Of a stretch of DNA of 64,000 bases, positions 41,494-49,890 are shown in pieces. The stretch is from positions 434,001-498,000 of the forward strand of contig NZ_BMQC01000001.1 in assembly GCF_014647915.1 (NCBI RefSeq), in the 5' to 3' direction. Numbering within the stretch: position 1 is the stretch's first letter; each line of letters opens with the position of its first letter. A model generated the notes under the pieces. The model had not been told where the DNA came from, ran no database searches, and saw nothing but the letters and a program-made list of their open reading frames with translations. The position numbers and the translations under genes were made by a program. This stretch comes from Pilimelia terevasa (GTDB taxonomy: Bacteria; Actinomycetota; Actinomycetes; Mycobacteriales; Micromonosporaceae).

Positions 41494-41916
41494 ATGGCGC
41501 AGTACGCCGACACCGACCGCCGGGTGGACCCGGACTCGACGGCCCACCTGATCCACCGGGCCACCGAACAGCTCTCCACGCTGATCCGGGACGAGCTGGC
41601 CCTGGCCAGGATAGAGATCGCCGAGAAGGGGCGCCGGCTCGGCCGCGGCGCCGGGCTGCTCGGTGGCGCCGGCCTGCTCAGCGTGTTCGCCGTGGGTGCC
41701 CTCGTGACCGCCGCCATCTGCGGCCTGGTCGCCGCGGGGATGCCCGCGTGGCTGTCCGCCCTGACCGTCGCCGTGGTCCTCCTCCTCCTGGCCGGGGGTG
41801 CGGTGCTGGTCGGCTGGGCGCAGTTGCGCAAGGCCGGCCCGCCGGTGCCGACCGACGTGATGGCCGGCGTGCGCGCCGACCTGGACACGGTGACCCACGC
41901 CATCCGGGGGGCCTGA
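41494..41916 (+). CDS. Actinobacterial holin-X family membrane protein
   Basis: A 140-residue membrane protein of the PF07332 ('phage holin') type, though found as a chromosomal envelope/stress gene and not as a lysis gene. An amphipathic N-terminus (HLIHRATEQLSTLIRDELALARIEI) is followed by two hydrophobic helices around residues 50-75 and 80-105. ATG 41494 has GGAAGGAG eight bases upstream. Its stop overlaps the next start (TGATG). With the next two genes it forms a conserved actinomycete trio of unknown function. Confidence 0.85.
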   Translation: MAQYADTDRRVDPDSTAHLIHRATEQLSTLIRDELALARIEIAEKGRRLGRGAGLLGGAGLLSVFAVGALVTAAICGLVAAGMPAWLSALTVAVVLLLLAGGAVLVGWAQLRKAGPPVPTDVMAGVRADLDTVTHAIRGA

Positions 41917-42257
41917 TGGACCGCACGGTGACCCCGCCCACGGCGGCGGCCCTGCGCGCGGAGATCACGCAGACGCGGGCCGAGCTGGGTGAGACCGTCC
42001 AGGCCCTGGCCGCCAAGGCCGACCTGAAGGCGCGCCTCGGCCACGCCGTGACGGTCCGCCGGGCGAAGGTGACCGGCGCGCTGGACCGGATGGCGCACCC
42101 GCTGCGCGACCCGCTGCACACCCCGCTGCCGGACGAGCGCGCGGTGCCGGTCGGGCGGGCGCCCGCGCGCCCGGCGAGCCGGCGGTACTGGTGGTTGATT
42201 CCCGCGGGGGCCGCGGCGCTGGCCGCCGTCGGCGCCCTGCTGACGCGGAGAGGATGA
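41916..42257 (+). CDS. DUF3618 family membrane protein
   Basis: A 113-residue protein. The N-terminal DUF3618 helix (LRAEITQTRAELGETVQALAAKADLKAR, here cited in part: ITQTRAELGETVQALAAKAD) is followed by a basic linker and a C-terminal membrane helix (WWLIPAGAAALAAVGALLT). It is translationally coupled to the holin-like gene by a TGATG overlap. Its function is unknown; co-occurrence with DUF4235 and holin-X proteins is typical. Confidence 0.88.
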   Translation: MDRTVTPPTAAALRAEITQTRAELGETVQALAAKADLKARLGHAVTVRRAKVTGALDRMAHPLRDPLHTPLPDERAVPVGRAPARPASRRYWWLIPAGAAALAAVGALLTRRG

Positions 42258-42261
42258 GCGC

Positions 42262-42528
42262 ATGTCGTGGCAGCGGTTGGCGTACAAGCCGGTGGGGGTA
42301 CTGGCGGGCGTCGGTGCCGGCGTGGTGGCCGGCGCGATCGTGAAGCGGATCTGGCAGGCCGTCGCCGGGATGCCGGACCCCCCGGACGCCCGCGACGAGC
42401 GGTACGGCTGGGGGCCGGTCCTCGCCGCGGCCGCCCTCCAGGGCGCCGTGTTCGCCGTGGTCAAGGCCGCGGTCGACCGCGGCGGCGCGGTGAGCGTGCG
42501 ACGCCTGACCGGCGAGTGGCCGGACTGA
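42262..42528 (+). CDS. DUF4235 family membrane protein
   Basis: An 88-residue protein with two hydrophobic stretches (about 12-30 and 50-68). Family marks are the YKPVG start, VVAGAIVKRIWQAVAG and DERYGWGPVLAAAALQGAVF. ATG 42262 has a purine-rich site (GGAGAGGATGAG). It closes the operon before a strong terminator. Its function is unknown. Confidence 0.88.
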   Translation: MSWQRLAYKPVGVLAGVGAGVVAGAIVKRIWQAVAGMPDPPDARDERYGWGPVLAAAALQGAVFAVVKAAVDRGGAVSVRRLTGEWPD

Positions 42529-42546
42529 CCCACACCTGACTCGACC

Positions 42547-42580
42547 GGTGCTGCGGCGGCCCCGGGGCCGCCGCAGCACC
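42547..42580 (+). terminator. Perfect 17-bp stem terminator after the DUF4235 gene
   Basis: GGTGCTGCGGCGGCCCC is followed at once by its exact reverse complement, then GTTT. It sits 18 bases after the stop and separates this operon from the DUF1800 gene. Confidence 0.8.
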
Positions 42581-42584
42581 GTTT

Positions 42585-42603
42585 CCGGTTGCATTCCGGT
42601 TGC
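42585..42603. repeat. Direct repeat CCGGTTGC before the DUF1800 gene
   Basis: CCGGTTGC occurs at 42585-42592 and 42596-42603, 11 bases apart (one helical turn), about 45 bases before the start. The spacing suits a DNA-binding regulator, but nothing else supports this. Confidence 0.3.
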
Positions 42604-42642
42604 GCACCACCTCGCAACGTAAGCAATCGCACACTCGCGGCG

Positions 42643-44184
42643 ATGGTGGGGCCCGTGCCTCTCACCTCCCGCCGTCACCTGCTCCGCGGCGCTGCCGCCG
42701 CCGCGACCGTCGCCGCGGTGCCCGCCGTGCTCGCCGCCCCCGCGCCGGCCGTCGCCGCCGCGACCGTCAGCCCGCTGCACCACCTGCTGCGCCGGGCCAC
42801 CTACGGCCCCACGCCCGCCAGCCTCGCCGAGGCCGCGACCCTGGGCGTCGGCGGCTGGCTCGACCGCCAGCTCAACCCGTCGGCGATCGCCGACCCCGTC
42901 GCCGACGCGCTCCTCGCCCGGCTGCCGCTGGCCCAGGCGAGCGTCGCGGGGGTCCGGGCCGCGGTCACCGCCGGCACGCTGAAGCGGTACGGCTGGGAGG
43001 CGATGTACCAGCTCGGCGTCGCCACGGTCGGCCGCGCCGCCTGGAGCAACCGGCAGCTCCTCGAAGCCGTGGTCGAGTTCTGGTCCAACCACCTGTGCGT
43101 CACCAACCCCTTCGACGAGGGCTGGGACAACCGGCCCGACTACGACCGCGCCGTCATCCGCCGGTACGCCCTCGGCCGGTACGCCGACCTGCTCAAGGCC
43201 AGCGCGACCCACCCGGCGATGCTGTCCTACCTGGACAACCGCCACTCGACGAAGTACAAGCCCAACGAGAACTACGCGCGCGAGCTGCTCGAACTGCACA
43301 CCGTCGGCACCATCCACACCGAGGCCGACGTCGTCCAGGCGGCCCGGCTGCTCACCGGCCTGACGGTCGACTGGAAGACCGGCGCGTTCCAGTACGACGC
43401 GGCCACCCACGCGACCGGCGCCGTGAAGATCCTCGGCTACCGGCACGCGAACGCGACGGCTGCCGGGGGCCGGGCCGCCGCCCTCGGCCTGCTCGACTAC
43501 CTCGCCCGGCACCCGGCCACGGCGCGCCGGATCGCCGAGAAGCTGTGCGTGCGGTTCGTCTCCGACACGCCGCCGCCCGCGCTCGTCGACCGGCTCGCGG
43601 CCCTGTACCTCGCCCGGGACACCGCCATCGCCCCGGTGCTGCGGGCGCTGTTCACGTCGGCGGAGTTCGCCGCGTCGGCCGGCGCGAAGGTGCGCGGTCC
43701 GTACGAGGACATGATCGCCACCGTGCGCACCCTCGGCCTCGGCCTGGACGCGGCCGGGGTCGAGGGGGTCCGGGCGCTGTACTGGATGGCGGAGTCGGTC
43801 GGGCAGGCGCCGCTGGCGTGGGGGCAGCCCGACGGGTACCCCGACACCGCGGCGGCCTGGGCCGCCCCCGCCGGCCTGCTCGGCCGCTGGAACAACCACC
43901 TCAACCTCGCCGCCGGCTGGTGGCCCGAGGAGCTGGTCCGGCCGGCGGCCTCGCTGACGGCCGCGCTCCTGCCGACCGTCCCGGCCACCTACGGCGAACT
44001 CGTCGACACCCTCACCGACCGGCTGGTCGGCGTGCGCTTCGCCGACAGCCACCGGGCGGCCCTGGCCGGCTTCTTCGGCAAGCAGCCGGCCAGCACGCTG
44101 CGGACCACCGACGGCGCGGCCAACGGCGCCCTGCCGTACCTGGTCGCCCTGATCCTCGACTCGCCCTACTTCGCGGAGCGCTGA
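42643..44184 (+). CDS. DUF1800 Tat-exported protein
   Basis: A 513-residue exported protein. A Tat-type signal (SRRHLLRG followed by an Ala-rich hydrophobic stretch to APAVAAA) covers residues 9-39. DUF1800 blocks include HHLLRRATYGPTP, VEFWSNHLCV, NENYARELLELHTVG and KLCVRFVSD. The molecular role of the family is not known to me. It is nearly always followed by a DUF1501 gene, as here (one base apart). ATG 42643 lacks a clear ribosome site; GTG 42655, preceded by GGTGGGG, is an alternative. Confidence 0.88.
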   Translation: MVGPVPLTSRRHLLRGAAAAATVAAVPAVLAAPAPAVAAATVSPLHHLLRRATYGPTPASLAEAATLGVGGWLDRQLNPSAIADPVADALLARLPLAQASVAGVRAAVTAGTLKRYGWEAMYQLGVATVGRAAWSNRQLLEAVVEFWSNHLCVTNPFDEGWDNRPDYDRAVIRRYALGRYADLLKASATHPAMLSYLDNRHSTKYKPNENYARELLELHTVGTIHTEADVVQAARLLTGLTVDWKTGAFQYDAATHATGAVKILGYRHANATAAGGRAAALGLLDYLARHPATARRIAEKLCVRFVSDTPPPALVDRLAALYLARDTAIAPVLRALFTSAEFAASAGAKVRGPYEDMIATVRTLGLGLDAAGVEGVRALYWMAESVGQAPLAWGQPDGYPDTAAAWAAPAGLLGRWNNHLNLAAGWWPEELVRPAASLTAALLPTVPATYGELVDTLTDRLVGVRFADSHRAALAGFFGKQPASTLRTTDGAANGALPYLVALILDSPYFAER

Positions 44185-44185
44185 C

Positions 44186-45469
44186 ATGAACCCCACCCCC
44201 ACCTGCGGCTGCCCCGAGAACACCCGCGTCGCCGGCCTGACCCGGCGCGGGCTGCTCGGCCGGGCCGCCGCCGTCGGCGCGGCCGGCACCCTCGGCGGGC
44301 TCGCCGCCGACGGGCTGGCCAGCTCGCTGGCGTTCGCCGCGGCCCCGTACACCGGCGACACCCTCGTCGTCCTGTCGCTGCGCGGCGGGTTCGACGGGCT
44401 GTCCGCGGTGGTGCCGCACGGCGACCCGGCGTACTACCAGGCGCGCCCCGGCATCGGCGTGCCCAAGGCCCGGCTGGTCGGCGGCGACGCCATGTTCGGC
44501 CTGCACCCGGCGCTGGCCCCGGTCCTGCCGCTGTGGCGCGGCGGGCAGCTCGGCGCCGTGCACGCCGTCGGGCAGCCCAACCCCAGCCGGTCGCACTTCG
44601 CCGCGATGGAGGAGCTGGAGCGCGCCGCCGCCGGCACGTCGGTCCGCACCGGGTGGATCGACCGGATGCTCGGCGCGGCCGGCGCGACCAGCCCGTTCCA
44701 GGGCGTCGCCGTCGGGGACTCGCTGGCGCCGCGGTCCATGCGCGGGCCGGCCGTGGACCTGAGCCTGCGCAGCATCGACGGGTTCCAGCTCGCCGGGGAG
44801 GGGGCGCGGCGGCCGATGGCCGCGACGGTCCGCGCGCTGTACGACGGCGCGCCGTCGGTCCTGGCCGCCCCGGCGACCGCGGCGGTGGACGCCCTCGGCA
44901 CGGCCGCGGCGCTGAAGGCCGCCGGGTACACGCCCGCCAACGGCGCGGTGTACCCCGCCGGCAAGCTGGGCGCCGCGCTGCGCGACGTGGCCCGGCTCGT
45001 CAAGGCGCAGGTCGGCCTGATGGTGGCCAGCGTCGACTTCGGCGACTGGGACATGCACGAGGGCCTGGGCACGCCGGTCGCGGGACAGTCGATGTACGAC
45101 CAGCTCAGTACGCTCGCCAAGGCGCTCGCGGCCTTCGCCGCCGACCTGGGGCCCGAGGGCCTGGGCAACGTCACGCTGATCACGCTGTCGGAGTTCGGGC
45201 GGCGGGTCGCCGAGAACGGTTCGCGCGGCGCGGACCACGGCCACGGCAACGCCATGCTCCTGCTCGGCGGCGGGGTGCGCGGCGGGCGGGTGTACGGCCG
45301 CTGGCCCGGGCTGGCCCCGGCGAAACTGGTGGCCGGCGACCTCGCCGCGACGACCGACTACCGCGCGGTGATCGCGGAGGTCCTGGCCCGCCGGTGCGGG
45401 ATGGCCAGCCCGGCGGCGGTGTTCCCGTCGCTGGCCCCCGCGCCGCTGGACGCCTTCACCGCACGCTGA
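44186..45469 (+). CDS. DUF1501 Tat-exported protein
   Basis: A 427-residue exported protein with a twin-arginine signal (LTRRGLLGRAAAVGAAGTLG). Family marks are LVVLSLRGGFDGLS, PNPSRSHFAAMEELE, FGDWDMHEG, LSEFGRRVAENGSRGADHGHGN and LLGGGVRGG. The fold is related to alkaline phosphatase/sulfatase proteins, and the His/Asp-rich DHGHGN region suggests metal binding; the reaction is unknown. It is cotranscribed with the DUF1800 gene. The two are thought to work together on an extracytoplasmic substrate. Confidence 0.9.
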   Translation: MNPTPTCGCPENTRVAGLTRRGLLGRAAAVGAAGTLGGLAADGLASSLAFAAAPYTGDTLVVLSLRGGFDGLSAVVPHGDPAYYQARPGIGVPKARLVGGDAMFGLHPALAPVLPLWRGGQLGAVHAVGQPNPSRSHFAAMEELERAAAGTSVRTGWIDRMLGAAGATSPFQGVAVGDSLAPRSMRGPAVDLSLRSIDGFQLAGEGARRPMAATVRALYDGAPSVLAAPATAAVDALGTAAALKAAGYTPANGAVYPAGKLGAALRDVARLVKAQVGLMVASVDFGDWDMHEGLGTPVAGQSMYDQLSTLAKALAAFAADLGPEGLGNVTLITLSEFGRRVAENGSRGADHGHGNAMLLLGGGVRGGRVYGRWPGLAPAKLVAGDLAATTDYRAVIAEVLARRCGMASPAAVFPSLAPAPLDAFTAR

Positions 45470-45509
45470 GGCGCGCCGCGCCGAGGGCGGTCCGTGCCGG
45501 TGGGGGGGT

Positions 45510-46496
45510 TCAGGAGTCGTCGCGCGGCCGGCGCCGACGTAGCGGACCGTCCGCGTCGCGCTGCGCCGAGGTGTGGAACGGGTCCGGCCGGTACGCCGTG
45601 CGGACCGGGCTGCGGGGCGCCGGCTCGGCCCCGTCCCGGGCGCGCGCGGACGCCTCCCGGTGGCCGCCGGCCCGCCGCGACCGCAGGCCCGCCCGCTCGG
45701 TCCCGCCGACCGCGACCGGTGCGGCGTCCCCCGCGGAGTCCGCGGGGGCGGGTCCGGCCGGGGCCGGGTGGGGCGCGGCCCGCATGTGGTCGCGGCGCGG
45801 CCCGCCCGCGTCGCGCGGCCCGGGCTCCCGGCGGAAGACGGCGGTGCGCGCCGCGGCGACGCGCGCGACCGCCCCGCGGGTGGACCGGCCGCCGGCCGGC
45901 CGCTCGGTGTCGGGCCGGTCGCCGTCGGGCCGGTCCGCGTCGCCGGTGCTCCCCAGCCTGTCGTACGCGTTGGCGCCGGTCGGGCGGCGCAGGGGCACGG
46001 GCGGCGGGGTGTCCGCGGCGTCCACGCCGGGCGTGGCCCGGCGGTCCTCCGCCGCGTCGGCCCGCGGTGCGACCCCGGCCGCGCGGCGCCAGCGCGCCGG
46101 CGCCGCCGAGGCGCACAGCAGCCCCGCGGACAGCAGCAGCAGGGTCCCGTTGTTCACCGGCATCTCCAGCGGCAGCGCATGGCCGCCGACGCTGACCCCG
46201 CCGAGCGTCCGCTGCAGCGCCAGCGGCGACACGAACAGCATGACCTGGGGCGGCAGCAGCACGAGGCCGGCCGTCAGCGAGACCACGGGCGACACCCGCG
46301 GCAGGGCGAGCAGGGCGGCGCCCAGGACCGCCGCCAGCAGCAGCAGCGTCGCGGGCAGCAGCGACGCGGTGTGGAACGCGGCACTGCGCTGCCAGTCCAC
46401 GACGATGCCCACGGACCAGCGCTGCCCGAGGGCCACGCACAACCAGATCCCGGCGGCCGCCCCGAGGCCGATCAGGGGACTCTTGAGATGTCGCAT
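45510..46496 (-). CDS. Membrane protein with long disordered Arg/Ala/Pro tail
   Basis: A protein of 328 residues that I do not recognise. Residues 1-135 contain about four hydrophobic helices (IGLGAAAGIWLCVALG, LLPATLLLLAAVLGAALLAL, VSLTAGLVLLPPQVMLFV, TLLLLSAGLLCASAA). The remaining 190 residues are Arg/Ala/Pro/Asp-rich and look disordered. No start has a good ribosome site: ATG 46496 is my choice, with an in-frame ATG/GTG about 60 bases upstream as alternatives. Composition of the tail is unusual, but the frame is open throughout. Confidence 0.55.
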   Translation of the reverse strand: MRHLKSPLIGLGAAAGIWLCVALGQRWSVGIVVDWQRSAAFHTASLLPATLLLLAAVLGAALLALPRVSPVVSLTAGLVLLPPQVMLFVSPLALQRTLGGVSVGGHALPLEMPVNNGTLLLLSAGLLCASAAPARWRRAAGVAPRADAAEDRRATPGVDAADTPPPVPLRRPTGANAYDRLGSTGDADRPDGDRPDTERPAGGRSTRGAVARVAAARTAVFRREPGPRDAGGPRRDHMRAAPHPAPAGPAPADSAGDAAPVAVGGTERAGLRSRRAGGHREASARARDGAEPAPRSPVRTAYRPDPFHTSAQRDADGPLRRRRPRDDS

Positions 46497-46604
46497 GAGG
46501 CGAAACCGTACCGTCGGAAGGCGGCCACCGGCATCCGCGAGGCCGTCCGGCATATTCACACCCGTGCGCGTCCAGCTCGGCGCCGCGTTCGCCGCGGCGG
46601 CGGA

Positions 46605-47312
46605 TCAGCGCAGGTGGTGGGTGATTTTCTCGGCCTCCGCCCGGCCGGCGGGCGGCGGCGCGGTGCACAGCACGGTGCGCGCGCCGACCGCCAGCGGGGC
46701 GAGCAGCCAGTCCCGCGGATCCCGGTGGCGGGCGGTTTCGACCAGTACCCGGGAGCCGGCGGTCAGGCCGAGCGCGGCCGCGCGGGCGCGGGCGGCGGCG
46801 CAGAGCGCGGCGTGGTCCAGCCCGGGCCAGGCGGGGTCGGTCGGCGCGGTGGCCGCAGCGGGCGCGAACCGGTCGCCCTGGCCGCGGACGGCGGCGACGA
46901 AGTCGGTGCAGCCCGGCGGCGGCGCCTGCCGCATGGGCATCCCCAGCGGCGCCAGCCCGAGCACGTACCGGTCGGCCGCCCCCGGATCCAGCTCCCCGGC
47001 GGCGTCGACCGTCCCGAACACCACGTCGGCCGGACCGTCGACGGTCACCGCCAGCCCCGCCGACCAGCAGCCGAGCAGGACGACGGCGGTCTGCCAGTGC
47101 GGCGGCAGCAGGACCTGCGCGCGGTCGCCGGGTCCCAGGCCGCACTCGTCGACGAGCAGGTTGGCCGCCTTCGCGCGCCAGTTGTCCAGGGTGGCGCCGG
47201 AGAGTTCGACGCGCTCGCCGGTGGCGTCGTCGTACCAGGTCAGGACCGGCAGCGTCGCGTCGGCGGCGATCGCCGCGGCGAACAGGCCGTCTGCTGTTTC
47301 AGGACTTTTCAC
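46605..47312 (-). CDS. TIGR03089 family protein (AMP-ligase-like, truncated fold)
   Basis: A 235-residue protein related to the N-terminal part of acyl-AMP ligases (LTWYDDATGERVELSG, LDNWRAKAANLLVDECG, VLLPPHWQTAVVLLGCW) but lacking the ATP-binding TSGTTG loop and the C-terminal domain. This is normal for TIGR03089, an actinobacterial family of unknown function. GTG 47312 has GGAAG upstream. In mycobacteria the family member lies between the purK/purE and fbi genes, as here. Confidence 0.85.
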   Translation of the reverse strand: MKSPETADGLFAAAIAADATLPVLTWYDDATGERVELSGATLDNWRAKAANLLVDECGLGPGDRAQVLLPPHWQTAVVLLGCWSAGLAVTVDGPADVVFGTVDAAGELDPGAADRYVLGLAPLGMPMRQAPPPGCTDFVAAVRGQGDRFAPAAATAPTDPAWPGLDHAALCAAARARAAALGLTAGSRVLVETARHRDPRDWLLAPLAVGARTVLCTAPPPAGRAEAEKITHHLR

Positions 47313-47374
47313 GACACGTCTTCCGTAGGGTGGGCTGGTCACCGCCGTCGAAGGCTGGGGGAGGCCGACGCCAG

Positions 47375-49654
47375 ATGCGGACCAGGCGACCTTACCGACC
47401 GCGCCCCCCGTGGACCGCGGTGCCGACCGCGCTGCTCGGGGCGGTGGCGGTCCTCGCGGCCGCCGCACCCGGCGCCCCCTCGCCCCTGCCGTACCGGCTC
47501 CGCCTGGCGCCGCCCACCGCCCCCGCCGACGGCGCGACTGCTGGAGCCGCGACCTCTGGAGACGCGACCGCCGCCGCGACCGCGGACGCCGCGACCACGG
47601 ACGCCGTGACCGCCGACGGCGTGACCGCGCCGGACCGCGCGGCCCGGACGACCCGGATCGCACTCGGCGACCCGGACCGGCCCGCGGCCGGCGTACGCCG
47701 CTCCCGCGACCTGCCGGCGGGCGCCGGGCTGAGCCGCGAGGCGACGGCGGACCAGCCCGCCGGGGCCGTTCGCCGCACGCTCGTGCTGCGCCGCGTGCGC
47801 ACCCCGGAGTTCTCCGCGCTCGGCCTCACCTGGCGCGCCGCCCGGCCCGCCGCGGTGTCGGTGGCGGTCCGGGTGCGCCAGCAGGGACGCTGGACCGCCT
47901 GGTCGACGGTCGACCCCGGCGAGCCCGGCCGCCGGCCGGTCGCGGGCCGGCCGCTGCCCGAGGCGTCGGAGATGCAGTGGTACGGGCCGTCGACGGGGGT
48001 GGAGCTGGCCGTCACGGCCGTGGGCGCCGTCACGCCGCGCGACCTGGCCGTCGACCTGATCGACCCCGGCCGCCAGGCAGCCGCGGACGACGCCGCCGCC
48101 CGCCCCGCCGCCGCTCTGCCCACCAACGGCCGGGCCACCCACGGCCAGACCGCCACCGACCCGGCCGCGACCGGCGCGGTGGGCGGCGCGGCCGCAGCGA
48201 CGCCGGGTGTCGGCTCCGGGCGGGTCGCCTCCGACGCCGGGGAGCTGGCCCTCGCCCGGGGTGCGGTCGCGCCCTACCTGAGCCCGCGGGTCCCGATGCC
48301 CCGGATCCACCGCCGCGCGAGCTGGGGCGCCGACCCCCGCCGGATGACCTGGCCGCCCGAGCTGCAACTCCCCCAGGTCAAGGCCGCCGCGCTCCACCAC
48401 ACCGCCACCACGAACCGGTACAGCCGCGGCCAGGTCCCGGCGATCCTGCGGGCGATCTACCACTTCCACGCGGTCAGCCGCGGCTGGGGCGACATCGGGT
48501 ACAACGTGCTGGTCGACCGGTACGGGCGGCTCTGGGAGGGCCGGGCCGGCGGGCTGGCCTCGTCGGTCATCGGGGGCCACACCGGCGGCTTCAACTCGTA
48601 CGTCGCCGGGGTCTCGATGATCGGCGACTTCGGCGCCGTCGGCGTCTCCCGCACCATGATCGAGTCGATCTCCCGGTACCTGGCCTGGAAGTTCACCCTC
48701 GGCCCGAACTTCGACCCGCGCGGCCGGGTCCGGCTCGTCGGCGGCGGGTACTCCGCGCGCTGGCGGCCCGGGACGGCGGTCACGGTGCCGCGGATCTTCC
48801 CCCACCGGCAGACCAACCACACGAGCTGCCCGGGCGCCCGGGGGGTGGCGGCGCTGCCCGCGATCCGCACCCGGACCGCCTCCATCATGGGCGGCTGGGT
48901 GGCGCCGGCCCGCCCGCGCGTGCGGTACAGCGTCTTCCGGCCCTCGACGGGCGCCTGGTCGGTCCGCGGCATCACCGGCGCCCTGGTTACCGGCGCCGTC
49001 GGCTACACGCCGGTGCCCGCCGACTACGACGGCGACGGCACCACCGACCTGGCGGTGTACCACCCCGCGAACCGCACCTGGCTGATCTGGCAGAGCCACA
49101 CCCGCACCCTGCGCCGGGTGCTGCTGGGCGGCGTCGGCCAGTTGCCGGCGCCTGCGGACGTCAACGGCGACGGCGTGGCCGAGCCCATGACGTTCGCGCC
49201 CTCGACCGGGCTGTGGCGCCGGCCCGGGGCCGCGCCGGTGCGCTGGGGCGGCGCGCCGGGCGACCGGCCGGTGCCGGCCGACTACACCGGCGACGGGCGC
49301 GACGACCTGGCCGTGTTCCGGTCCGCGAGCCGGACCTGGTACGTGGCCCGGCGCGCCGGCGTCGGCTTCGGTTCGGTCGGCGACCGCGCGGTGCCGGCGG
49401 ACTACGACAGCAACGGCCGGGTCGACTTCGGGGTCTGGACCGCGTCCACCGATCTGGTGAAGATGCGCCTCTCGCCGACCCGCGTCGTCAGCGTGCCGGC
49501 CGGCGACACGCCGCTGTGGGGGCAGTACAACGGTGACCTGATCGCCGACCCGCTGACCTGGGGGGTGCACGGCTCCGTCGCGCGGTTCCTCTACCAGGGC
49601 CGGTACCAGTACCGGTGGGGCACCACGGGGGACATCCCCCTGCCGCTGACCTGA
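47375..49654 (+). CDS. Secreted PGRP-type N-acetylmuramoyl-L-alanine amidase with FG-GAP repeats
   Basis: A 759-residue secreted cell-wall hydrolase. A signal/anchor helix lies at about residues 15-35. A low-complexity Ala/Thr-rich region and a beta-sandwich-like stretch follow. The PGRP/Amidase_2 domain (about 305-510) has RIHRRASWGAD, LHHTATT (zinc His), the Tyr of YHFHAVSRGWGDIGYN, GGHTGGFN, and HRQTNHTSCPG with the other zinc His and Cys. From about 540, four or more FG-GAP/VCBS-like repeats (DYDGDGTTDLAVYHP) form a beta-propeller. ATG 47375 has GGGGGAGG upstream. It should cut the amide between MurNAc and L-Ala. Confidence 0.9.
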   Translation: MRTRRPYRPRPPWTAVPTALLGAVAVLAAAAPGAPSPLPYRLRLAPPTAPADGATAGAATSGDATAAATADAATTDAVTADGVTAPDRAARTTRIALGDPDRPAAGVRRSRDLPAGAGLSREATADQPAGAVRRTLVLRRVRTPEFSALGLTWRAARPAAVSVAVRVRQQGRWTAWSTVDPGEPGRRPVAGRPLPEASEMQWYGPSTGVELAVTAVGAVTPRDLAVDLIDPGRQAAADDAAARPAAALPTNGRATHGQTATDPAATGAVGGAAAATPGVGSGRVASDAGELALARGAVAPYLSPRVPMPRIHRRASWGADPRRMTWPPELQLPQVKAAALHHTATTNRYSRGQVPAILRAIYHFHAVSRGWGDIGYNVLVDRYGRLWEGRAGGLASSVIGGHTGGFNSYVAGVSMIGDFGAVGVSRTMIESISRYLAWKFTLGPNFDPRGRVRLVGGGYSARWRPGTAVTVPRIFPHRQTNHTSCPGARGVAALPAIRTRTASIMGGWVAPARPRVRYSVFRPSTGAWSVRGITGALVTGAVGYTPVPADYDGDGTTDLAVYHPANRTWLIWQSHTRTLRRVLLGGVGQLPAPADVNGDGVAEPMTFAPSTGLWRRPGAAPVRWGGAPGDRPVPADYTGDGRDDLAVFRSASRTWYVARRAGVGFGSVGDRAVPADYDSNGRVDFGVWTASTDLVKMRLSPTRVVSVPAGDTPLWGQYNGDLIADPLTWGVHGSVARFLYQGRYQYRWGTTGDIPLPLT

Positions 49655-49890
49655 ACGGCCGGCGAACCTTGGCCCGACACCGCCGCCTCCGCCGCATCGG
49701 GGTCGCGACCGCCGACGCGCGGGGGCGTAACCTGGGAGAGCGGTGTGACGTTTCGCACGCGTGACCGGTGCGTCCGGGCCGGCGCCCACATCCGGGGCAG
49801 CCACCATGGAGGCGCCGCCCGCGCGTCGCGGCGCACCCGTGCCCGGCAGCAGTGACGCACCTGAAGAACCCGCCTCGCAGGAGCAGCCTC

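Noticed and set aside
41494-41916. Prophage remnant suggested by the holin-like gene
   Set aside because: The family is a normal chromosomal actinomycete protein, here coupled to DUF3618 and DUF4235; no other phage gene is present.
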